DNA of 17,469 nt from Candidatus Gastranaerophilales bacterium (lineage in GTDB: Bacteria > Cyanobacteriota > Vampirovibrionia > Gastranaerophilales > Gastranaerophilaceae). Both the position numbers and the translations under genes were made by a program. The notes below the pieces were generated by a model. That model searched no databases. It had not been told where the DNA came from and saw nothing but the letters and a program-made list of their open reading frames with translations. Positions 1 to 5,202 of the stretch are shown here, in pieces. The first letter of the stretch is position 1, and the number at the start of each line of letters is the position of its first letter. The stretch spans positions 1 through 17,469 of the forward strand of contig CAJULX010000035.1 of the NCBI GenBank assembly GCA_910587245.1. Direction: 5' to 3'.

Positions 1-53
1 AAAATTTGTACTACAAAGAAAGGATGGTTTCAAGTTTTTTAAGATATTTAAAA

Positions 54-1307
54 TCAGCCTCTTCTGTGCTTTTTGCATTCAGCCTTTTCATCAAGCACAG
101 CTCTTATATTGTTAAAATCAAGGCATGGCGGGAAAATATCCGTATCTATTGCAGGAAACTTCTGTTTTTTAAGTTCTTCATCAGGCATTTTATCCCATTG
201 TGTTCTTGCAATTTCATAAGCAGAAGTTATATATTTATCAAATTCCTTTTTCAAATCCGGATCACGGCTGATTGCCTTAAGTGCTTTTGAAACATCGCTC
301 ATGCCGGAAATTGCTTTACCCTGAAGCCCTTTATAACAAATATCATCAATTTCTTTTACTCTTGCCACCCCTCTGCCGAGTATTTGAATTTCAGCATCTA
401 TGCCGTTCCCTGCTTCAATAATAATGTGCGTGGCAGTATATCCTGAGGTTTTCTTTTTATTTACAACCTCGGGATAATGTCCGTAAGCTTTATAATTTAC
501 AGCTTCAAGTTCATCCGACTTTGAAGGAGAAAGATACTTGTGGCCTGCGCCATAATTTTTTATCGTCTTAATCCTCGGTCCATGCCCACTTTCTATAGAT
601 TCCACAAGACGATTTACAACGGAATTCATTTCCGATCTTGTACCGTTTGCAAGAATTAATCTTGCACCGAGAAGATCATGTAATTCAGCCTTTATAAATG
701 CCTGATTAACGGGTACATGGTATCCGTCATTTTTGTTTTCAAGCTCGGCAACTTTCACTGCCATCTTCTTTGCAATCGATTGAGGAGATTTAACCCTTGT
801 GGTTTTCTCCGCTATAGGTTTATATTTTTTATTTGATTTAGAATTACCTTCCACAAGGCTGTCGAAAATACACATAGTTATTTCAAAACCGCCTTGTGCT
901 CTTTTTGCCTGCTTATAAACATCGCTTGCAAGAGGAAGAAGGCTTCTGTACGCGCTGTAAGCTTGATGATTCATTGCCTTGTCGGCGTTATCAATAATTG
1001 TTCTTCCAAAAGCGCTTCTGATTATTTCATATGTTTTAATATCATCGTCAGAAACCAGCCTCAAATTTTCGGACGGATATGCTCCATCTCCCATAAAAGG
1101 ACGGTTGCTGTCACATTTATTAAGTTTATTAGCCTTTCCTCTTCCGGTAAAAGAAACCGTATCGGCATTTAAAGGCGCGAGGTTTGATGTGTTGATTTTG
1201 CCCAAAAACGGTGAGGGGGGGGTAGACAGCGCATTGTGAGCGGATTTCAGCCCACTTCTTAATGAAATATTTGAAAATTTTAAATATAAATTTTGTAAAT
1301 CCAACAT
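54..1307 (-). CDS. RelA/SpoT-domain protein (putative stand-alone alarmone synthetase)
   Basis: 417 aa. Residues about 165-320 read as a RelA/SpoT nucleotidyltransferase domain: R171-x-K173-x3-S177 (the ATP-contact pattern of Rel synthetases), D211-LLGAR (metal-binding Asp), S288-GYTATH (Tyr that stacks on GTP) and A305-EIQI (second acidic residue). These residues suggest a working pyrophosphokinase transferring pyrophosphate from ATP to GTP/GDP or a related acceptor. There is no HD hydrolase, TGS or ACT domain, so it is not a housekeeping long Rel. The first ~150 residues are unlike the short SAS proteins RelP/RelQ; they contain a VSFTGRG motif at 51-57 and a low-complexity start. The C-terminal ~100 residues are charged and unassigned. 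I chose the ATG at 1307 because its frame runs through the SFTG segment and a weak TTGCAA/TAAAAA promoter lies just upstream; no clear Shine-Dalgarno is visible, so the N-terminus is uncertain. The domain call is fairly sure; the product (ppGpp, pppGpp, ppApp or tRNA modification) is unknown. Confidence 0.75.
   Translation of the reverse strand: MLDLQNLYLKFSNISLRSGLKSAHNALSTPPSPFLGKINTSNLAPLNADTVSFTGRGKANKLNKCDSNRPFMGDGAYPSENLRLVSDDDIKTYEIIRSAFGRTIIDNADKAMNHQAYSAYRSLLPLASDVYKQAKRAQGGFEITMCIFDSLVEGNSKSNKKYKPIAEKTTRVKSPQSIAKKMAVKVAELENKNDGYHVPVNQAFIKAELHDLLGARLILANGTRSEMNSVVNRLVESIESGHGPRIKTIKNYGAGHKYLSPSKSDELEAVNYKAYGHYPEVVNKKKTSGYTATHIIIEAGNGIDAEIQILGRGVARVKEIDDICYKGLQGKAISGMSDVSKALKAISRDPDLKKEFDKYITSAYEIARTQWDKMPDEELKKQKFPAIDTDIFPPCLDFNNIRAVLDEKAECKKHRRG
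1215..1222 (-). repeat. C8 homopolymer tract inside the RelA/SpoT-domain gene
   Basis: Eight consecutive C on the coding (minus) strand fall at codons 29-31 (Thr-Pro-Pro), about 90 bases after the start. Long G/C runs are rare in this AT-rich sequence. Gaining or losing one base would shift the frame before the conserved domain. Whether the length varies cannot be seen from one sequence. Confidence 0.9.
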
Positions 1308-1413
1308 TTGTTTTTTCTGACATTTTTATTACGGCACCACCCGTTTGCAAATATTAGAAAACTCGTAAAATTTTAATCTTGCTTTATTGAAGAAGTTTCT
1401 TATAGTTTTGTAA

Positions 1414-1782
1414 CTAAAACTCAATATTCTTAATATGTTTTATTTCAGGCTCCGCCGAATTACTGTCTGACATTAATAATACGGATATTGCATCAATTCT
1501 GAAATTTTTATAACAGATATTGCAATTTTGAAGATAGGAATATGCAGTTTTCCTTATTTTATCCAGCTTTGTTTTTGTAACAGATTCAAAAGGAGCGCCA
1601 AAGCGATTAGATGAGCGCGTTTTAACCTCTATAAAACAAACCGTATTTTTATCCAGCGCTATAATATCAATTTCGCCGTATCTTGAAAAATGATAATTCC
1701 GCTCCAAAATTTTATAACCGTTTTTTATTAAGAAATTTGCAGCAATGTCTTCTCCGTATTTACCTTTAATTTTGTTTGACAT
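1414..1782 (-). CDS. yraN: YraN family (UPF0102) nuclease-fold protein
   Basis: 122 aa, the usual length of the family. The order of motifs is the family one: K7-GKYGEDIAANFL near the N-terminus, GYKILERNY, then G36-EIDI and F50-IEVKTR. D39, E52 and K54 form a PD-(D/E)xK-like nuclease core. YraN proteins are widely conserved but their substrate is not established; a role in DNA recombination or repair is usually assumed from the fold. The start codon ATG is at 1780-1782, divergent from gatA with only 50 bases between. A perfect TTGACA on the plus strand (1776-1781) overlaps this start codon and may be the -35 of gatA. Function is assigned at family level only. Confidence 0.9.
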   Translation of the reverse strand: MSNKIKGKYGEDIAANFLIKNGYKILERNYHFSRYGEIDIIALDKNTVCFIEVKTRSSNRFGAPFESVTKTKLDKIRKTAYSYLQNCNICYKNFRIDAISVLLMSDSNSAEPEIKHIKNIEF

Positions 1783-1832
1783 AAAATAATCTTACACTAA
1801 ACCGACAAAAAAATTAAAACGGGAGTTTTTAA

Positions 1833-3293
1833 ATGGAATTATTAAAGAAAACAGCAGCTCAAATGAGAGAAGCGCTTTTGAAAAAGGAAGTTTCCGCGGT
1901 TGAATTAACGGAAGCTACTTATAAAAGAGTGGATGAAGTTGAAAATAAAATCGGTGCTTATAATTCTTTAACAAAAGAATATGCGCTTGATATTGCAAAA
2001 GAAGTTGATAAAAAAATAGCGGCAGGAGAGGAATTGCCAAAAATGGCAGGTATTCCGCTTGCATTGAAAGATAACATTAACTTAAAAGGATATAAAACAA
2101 CAGCATCAAGCAAAATCCTTGAAAACTTTGTTTCACCCTATGATGCGACGGTAAGCAAAAAATTAAGAGAACATCTTGTTCCCGTTATAGGGAAAGCAAA
2201 TTTAGATGAGTTTGCAATGGGTTCATCAAATGAAAATTCAGCATTCAATAAGGTTCATAACCCCTACAATTTAAATAAAGTGCCCGGAGGTTCATCAGGC
2301 GGTTCCGCGGCTTCCGTTTCAGCCCTTGAAGCGGCTGTGGCTTTAGGTTCGGATACGGGAGGCTCTATCAGGCTTCCTGCAAGTTTTTGCGGTATTTCAG
2401 GTTTTAAGCCTACATACGGAAGGGTTTCAAGATACGGACTTATTGCTTTTGCATCATCATTAGACCAAATCGGGCCTTTTGGAAGATGTGTCGAAGATAT
2501 TGTTAATTTATATGAAACAATTGCAGGATACGACCCCAAGGATTCAACATCATTAAATATGCCTGTAGGCGACATTTCAAAAACCTTTAAAAATGATATC
2601 AAGGGTATGAAATTCGGCGTAATTAAAGAATTAATGGCTGAGGGCGTTAATGATGAAGTTAAAAAGGCTGTGGAAAATGCCGTTAAAATATATGAAAAAC
2701 TCGGCGCAACGGTTAAAGAAGTGTCACTGCCTTTATTAAAGCATTCAATCGGCGTTTATTATATTATCGCAACGGCTGAAGCAAGCTCAAACCTTGCACG
2801 TTTCGACGGTGTGAAATACGGTCACAGAACGGCTGATGCTAAAAACCTTATGGAAATGTATACAAAAACAAGAAAAGAAGGTTTCGGCGATGAAGTCAAA
2901 AGACGTATAATGCTTGGAACTTATGCGCTTTCAAGCGGATATTACGATGCTTACTATAAAAAAGCGCAGCAGTTAAGACGTTTAATTAAAGACGATTTTG
3001 ACCGTGTATTTAAAGAGGTTGATGTTTTAATAAGCCCCACCTGTCCTACAACGGCATTTGACATAGGTTCAAGAAACGAAGACCCGCTTGCTATGTATTT
3101 AACGGATATCGGAACAATCTGTGCTAATTTAATCGGAGCACCGGCTATAAGTATTCCCGCAGGGTTTGACAAAGACGGCATGCCTATCGGTATGCAGCTT
3201 GTTTCACAGGTATTAACCGAAGAGCCGCTTTTAAGAGCAGCTTACAATTTTGAATCGCAAACCGATTTCCATACAAAGCTTGCACAGCTGTAA
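1833..3293 (+). CDS. gatA: Asp-tRNA(Asn)/Glu-tRNA(Gln) amidotransferase subunit A
   Basis: 486 aa, full length. GatA hydrolyses glutamine (or asparagine) and passes ammonia to GatB, which amidates Glu-tRNA(Gln) or Asp-tRNA(Asn) in the cytoplasm. The amidase signature is complete: K79 in PLALKDNI, S154 in PGGSSGGSAA and the nucleophile S178 in GSDTGGSIRLP. These match the Lys79/cis-Ser154/Ser178 triad known from the staphylococcal enzyme, even in numbering. A good ribosome-binding site (GGGAG at 1821-1825, 7 bases before ATG) fixes the start. gatB and gatC are not in the window, so the three subunits are not in one operon here. The gene is followed by two hairpins. The organism is therefore expected to use the indirect amidation route. 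Confidence 0.97.
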   Translation: MELLKKTAAQMREALLKKEVSAVELTEATYKRVDEVENKIGAYNSLTKEYALDIAKEVDKKIAAGEELPKMAGIPLALKDNINLKGYKTTASSKILENFVSPYDATVSKKLREHLVPVIGKANLDEFAMGSSNENSAFNKVHNPYNLNKVPGGSSGGSAASVSALEAAVALGSDTGGSIRLPASFCGISGFKPTYGRVSRYGLIAFASSLDQIGPFGRCVEDIVNLYETIAGYDPKDSTSLNMPVGDISKTFKNDIKGMKFGVIKELMAEGVNDEVKKAVENAVKIYEKLGATVKEVSLPLLKHSIGVYYIIATAEASSNLARFDGVKYGHRTADAKNLMEMYTKTRKEGFGDEVKRRIMLGTYALSSGYYDAYYKKAQQLRRLIKDDFDRVFKEVDVLISPTCPTTAFDIGSRNEDPLAMYLTDIGTICANLIGAPAISIPAGFDKDGMPIGMQLVSQVLTEEPLLRAAYNFESQTDFHTKLAQL

Positions 3294-3314
3294 AAAACTT
3301 TATATAAAGTTTTT
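3293..3314. other. AT-rich 22-bp perfect palindrome after gatA
   Basis: Starting inside the gatA stop codon, the two 11-base halves (AAAAACTTTAT / ATAAAGTTTTT) are exact reverse complements. As RNA it would form a weak AU hairpin. It abuts the stronger hairpin at 3312-3354, and the two share a few bases, so they may be alternative folds. Confidence 0.6.
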
Positions 3315-3354
3315 CAGGGCTTTTTATTATATTTTGATATAAAAAGCCCTGAAA
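3312..3354 (+). terminator. Strong hairpin downstream of gatA, probable terminator
   Basis: Arms 3312-3327 and 3339-3354 are 16 bases of perfect inverted complement containing CAGGGC/GCCCTG, with an 11-base loop. The usual U tract after the 3' arm is missing; the T runs are inside the 5' arm instead. It probably ends gatA transcription or protects its 3' end, but it is not a textbook intrinsic terminator. Confidence 0.6.
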
Positions 3355-3374
3355 TTGTAAGGATTGTGCCCGCT

Positions 3375-3392
3375 AATGTAAAGAATGTAAAC
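3375..3392 (-). promoter_or_regulatory. HLR1-like direct repeat upstream of the EF-hand gene
   Basis: On the minus strand two copies of TTTACATT occur with one base between them (period 9). Each copy fits the KTTACAWW half of the HLR1 element bound by cyanobacterial RpaB/RpaA regulators, whose halves normally have a 2-base gap. The site lies about 155 bases before the EF-hand start. Being one base too short, it is only a candidate. Confidence 0.3.
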
Positions 3393-3487
3393 GGGATTTT
3401 TTAATAAAGAAAAATCGGGGTTAAATTTAAAAATAAAAGCTGCAGGTATCATAATCGTCAAATTGTTATGTCATACATTTAAAGGTG

Positions 3488-3519
3488 TTGATTTTTGAAA
3501 AAAATCATTAAACTATAGA
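3488..3519 (+). promoter_or_regulatory. Possible promoter of the EF-hand gene
   Basis: TTGATT (3488-3493) or TTGAAA (3495-3500) could be the -35, with the AACTATAGA stretch at 3511-3519 as the -10. With TTGATT and AACTAT the spacer is 17 bases; the better-looking TATAGA box gives spacers of 20 or 13. The assignment is weak and rests on position before the gene. Confidence 0.3.
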
Positions 3520-3545
3520 TGGTTAGAATTTAGGAATTGAATAAA

Positions 3546-4070
3546 ATGTCAAACAGGTTAAACGGCTCATCACTATTTTTACAAGCCATAAACGGTTTAG
3601 TAGGCAATTATGCACAATTAATGACAGGTGTAAGCGGCAGCGGCTTAAGCCTTGAAAATATAACAAATCCTTCCGATGATGTGGATAAAAATCAATTGAA
3701 TTATACTTTTGTAAATTATTTAACAAATAATTTCGGCAAAATTGATAAAGACGGGGACGGTATAATTTCACAGGATGAACTTCAAAACTATACAACAAGT
3801 ATGTCAAGAAACGGTTTAACATATGAACAATTGTGTGAACTTTGCTACAGTTCAAATTCTTCAAGCACACTTTTGGAAACGGTTTTAAATAATTTCTCCG
3901 AAATTGATAAAAACGGGGACGGACGCGTTACAAACGAAGAAATTGCGGCATACGGCATAGATAAAGAAATTGAAGAGATGAAAGATAAATACCCGAAGCA
4001 CACAGCAAAAGGCATGAGTATTTTTTATGAGACTTCTGCGGATAAAGAAATAGAAACCGAAAATTCATAG
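3546..4070 (+). CDS. Small protein with two EF-hand calcium-binding loops
   Basis: 174 aa from the ATG at 3546, preferred over an in-frame TTG nine bases earlier because TAGGAA (3531-3536) is well spaced for the ATG. Two canonical 12-residue EF-hand loops are visible: DKDGDGIISQDE (about residues 67-78) and DKNGDGRVTNEE (about 121-132). Both have acidic or Asn ligands at positions 1, 3, 5 and the invariant Glu at 12, so both should bind Ca2+. The flanking segments look helical. The first ~45 residues are Gly/Ser/Asn rich; there is no signal peptide or membrane segment. The spacing of the loops (54 residues) resembles a calmodulin-like or calerythrin-like pair. The gene stands alone between gatA and a terminator. 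Its partner and role cannot be read from sequence; calcium sensing or buffering is an inference. Confidence 0.85.
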   Translation: MSNRLNGSSLFLQAINGLVGNYAQLMTGVSGSGLSLENITNPSDDVDKNQLNYTFVNYLTNNFGKIDKDGDGIISQDELQNYTTSMSRNGLTYEQLCELCYSSNSSSTLLETVLNNFSEIDKNGDGRVTNEEIAAYGIDKEIEEMKDKYPKHTAKGMSIFYETSADKEIETENS

Positions 4071-4088
4071 AAAAGATATTAAATAATT

Positions 4089-4121
4089 TAACCCCGCAGA
4101 TTAAAAGCGGGGTTATTTTTT
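4089..4121 (+). terminator. Intrinsic terminator after the EF-hand gene
   Basis: Arms TAACCCCGC (4089-4097) and GCGGGGTTA (4107-4115) pair perfectly around a 9-base loop and are followed by six T (4116-4121). It is a textbook rho-independent terminator. Its 3' arm contains the stop codon of the convergent 80-aa gene, so it may act in both directions. Confidence 0.9.
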
Positions 4122-4130
4122 ATAGAAATT
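4113..4130. repeat. 18-bp direct repeat, left copy
   Basis: This stretch matches 4631-4648 at 17 of 18 positions (the only difference is T/C at position 7). It encodes the last codons of the 80-aa protein (FYKK-stop), while the right copy encodes the same ending of RsmD. The two copies bound a 500-base interval. Confidence 0.7.
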
Positions 4131-4355
4131 TTGTTCTCTATATTTATACTTAATATTAGAAAAATCAAAATAAAGTTTATCACTTTCATTTTTTAAATAT
4201 CCAACAATTGGAGCAATATTCATTATTTCTTCAATACCATCGTGGAATTTACAAAAACAATCAAGTGTTTCTGCGATATTATAGATATCCTTTATTATGT
4301 TGTAATTTTTTTCAAAAGATTTTTTAGATATTTTTATGTTTACTTTTTTATTCAT
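4113..4355 (-). CDS. 80-aa hypothetical protein divergent from a ribbon-helix-helix gene
   Basis: 80 aa, not recognised. It is rich in Lys, Ile, Asn, Tyr and Phe, with a basic first 15 residues, a central FCKFHDGIEEIMNIAP segment and a basic Tyr-rich end. It has no signal peptide or membrane helix and looks like a small soluble protein. Support for its being real comes from its promoter: a consensus TATAAT (4389-4394 on the minus strand) preceded by TG one base upstream (extended -10), with a palindrome directly after it. There is no evident Shine-Dalgarno before the ATG at 4353-4355. Its last codons lie in the direct repeat shared with the rsmD 3' end. It could be a partner or target of the neighbouring DNA-binding protein; nothing shows a toxin. 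Confidence 0.6.
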   Translation of the reverse strand: MNKKVNIKISKKSFEKNYNIIKDIYNIAETLDCFCKFHDGIEEIMNIAPIVGYLKNESDKLYFDFSNIKYKYREQNFYKK

Positions 4356-4376
4356 AATACCAATAATTGTGCAAAA

Positions 4377-4390
4377 GTTTATAAACTTAT
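4377..4390 (-). promoter_or_regulatory. Candidate operator, left arm (GTTTATAAAC core)
   Basis: GTTTATAAACTTAT is the exact reverse complement of 4440-4453. Its 10-base core is itself palindromic, and with two flanking bases each side the palindrome extends to 14 bases (4375-4388). It sits just downstream of the minus-strand -10 box, over the predicted transcription start of the 80-aa gene, where a bound repressor would block it. Confidence 0.55.
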
Positions 4391-4397
4391 TATAACA
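4389..4397 (-). promoter_or_regulatory. Extended -10 promoter of the 80-aa gene
   Basis: Read on the minus strand this is TGTTATAAT, an exact TGn-TATAAT extended -10. No good -35 is present 16-18 bases upstream, which extended -10 promoters can tolerate. The gene starts 34 bases downstream. Confidence 0.5.
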
Positions 4398-4406
4398 CTA
4401 TTACAA

Positions 4407-4435
4407 TTGAAAATAAATTAAAAATTGTGTAAGAT
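4407..4435 (+). promoter_or_regulatory. Sigma70-type promoter of the ribbon-helix-helix gene
   Basis: TTGAAA (4407-4412), a 17-base spacer and TAAGAT (4430-4435). The predicted start of transcription falls at about 4442, inside the right operator arm, 31 bases before the ATG. Confidence 0.6.
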
Positions 4436-4439
4436 TTAC

Positions 4440-4453
4440 ATAAGTTTATAAAC
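4440..4453 (+). promoter_or_regulatory. Candidate operator, right arm (GTTTATAAAC core)
   Basis: ATAAGTTTATAAAC, exact inverted copy of the left arm, centres about 67 bases apart. It covers the expected transcription start of the ribbon-helix-helix gene, which is the classic position for autorepression. Confidence 0.55.
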
Positions 4454-4472
4454 ATGCAGTAAAAAGTTTGCA

Positions 4473-4628
4473 ATGACTATAAAAGAAGAAAAACACAGAT
4501 TTGTTGTCATAATAGAAAAGAAAATATTTGAGCAGTTTAAAAATCTGGCTCAAAAAGAGCAACGCTCCGCAAGTAATCTTGCTTCAAAATTAATTATCGA
4601 TTATGTTGCACAGAAAACAAAAAAATAA
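4473..4628 (+). CDS. 51-aa ribbon-helix-helix (Arc/CopG-like) DNA-binding protein
   Basis: The open reading frame is short but reads as a complete ribbon-helix-helix protein. HRFVVIIEKKIFEQF gives the DNA-contacting strand with alternating residues followed by helix A, and the segment KNLAQKEQRSASNLASKLI matches the turn (R31-S-x-S-N) and helix B of the family, ending IIDYVAQ. Such proteins dimerise through the strand and bind short palindromes. An in-frame stop at 4449-4451 and the lack of other start codons fix the ATG at 4473; there is no strong Shine-Dalgarno. It has its own promoter and lies opposite the 80-aa gene, with matched palindromes at both promoters, so it probably represses both. 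It could be an orphan antitoxin-type regulator, but there is no co-transcribed toxin: the next gene (rsmD) is on the opposite strand. Confidence 0.75.
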   Translation: MTIKEEKHRFVVIIEKKIFEQFKNLAQKEQRSASNLASKLIIDYVAQKTKK

Positions 4629-4630
4629 TC

Positions 4631-4648
4631 TTATTTCTTATAGAAATT
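4631..4648. repeat. 18-bp direct repeat, right copy (rsmD 3' end)
   Basis: Partner of 4113-4130, 17 of 18 bases identical and in the same orientation, 518 bases away. It encodes the FYKK ending and stop of RsmD on the minus strand. Confidence 0.7.
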
Positions 4649-5170
4649 AATTCCTGTTCTGCCGTAGATTTTTTCCTTAAAAGGGGTAAGGACGGAAGAC
4701 AAATTTGAACATTTTTTATCGTATTCAACAATTATTATGCCGCTTTGTGTGATTTTTTCAAATGCCGCAGAAATAACGGGAGCATAGTCAAAATCCCACG
4801 GCGGATCAATATAAACAACATCATATTGCTCAAGTTTCGGCAGAATTTTTAGTGAATCAGCTTTTATAAGATTAATTTTGGAGCCTGCATTTTCAAAAGA
4901 AGCATATGTTTTTTTAACGGATAAAAAAGCCTTGGGATTTTTTTCAACAGCGGATATTTTGTTAAACCCTCTTGAATAAGCTTCAAGCGCCATTATTCCC
5001 GAACCTGTAAACATATCAAGAAAAGAGAGGTTTGAAAAATCTCCAAAATGCGAAAATAAAATATTAAAAACACTTTCACGTACTTTTGATAAGGTAGGAC
5101 GCACCTCCACTCCTTCACCTTTTGGAGTTGGAATTATTCTTCCTTTAAATAGCCCGCCTGTCAAATGCAA
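4631..5170 (-). CDS. rsmD: 16S rRNA (guanine966-N2)-methyltransferase
   Basis: 179 aa, usual family length. RsmD methylates N2 of G966 in 16S rRNA during 30S assembly, using S-adenosylmethionine. Visible motifs: the N-terminal GG-x3-GR segment, V23-RPTLSKVRESVFNIL (family signature), SAM-binding motif L51-DMFTGSG, the acidic end of motif II (AVEKN) and the catalytic I121-DPPW of N2-guanine methylases. The start is TTG (5168-5170), supported by AAAGGAGA eight bases upstream; no in-frame ATG is nearby, and the protein then begins MHLTGG as the family expects. It is divergent from the flavoprotein gene with 32 bases between. Its 3' end carries the direct repeat shared with the 80-aa gene. Confidence 0.93.
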   Translation of the reverse strand: MHLTGGLFKGRIIPTPKGEGVEVRPTLSKVRESVFNILFSHFGDFSNLSFLDMFTGSGIMALEAYSRGFNKISAVEKNPKAFLSVKKTYASFENAGSKINLIKADSLKILPKLEQYDVVYIDPPWDFDYAPVISAAFEKITQSGIIIVEYDKKCSNLSSVLTPFKEKIYGRTGINFYKK

Positions 5171-5202
5171 AATATTTTCTCCTTTATTATTCTGATATTA
5201 TC

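Noticed and set aside
6..290. 94-aa plus-strand open frame at the left edge
   Set aside because: It is antisense to the end of the RelA/SpoT-domain gene and rich in Phe/Ile/Cys/Lys as shadows of AT-rich genes are.
3367..3403. CCCG...CGGG followed by six T as an intrinsic terminator
   Set aside because: The stem is only four base pairs with a 19-base loop, too weak to support.
3523..3870. 115-aa open frame on the minus strand
   Set aside because: It is antisense to the EF-hand gene, whose two canonical loops show the plus frame is the real one.
4113..4628. Toxin-antitoxin pair (80-aa protein plus ribbon-helix-helix protein)
   Set aside because: The two genes are divergent, not co-transcribed, and the 80-aa protein shows no RelE, ParE, MazF or other toxin motif. 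A regulator-target pair fits as well, so no toxin label was given.
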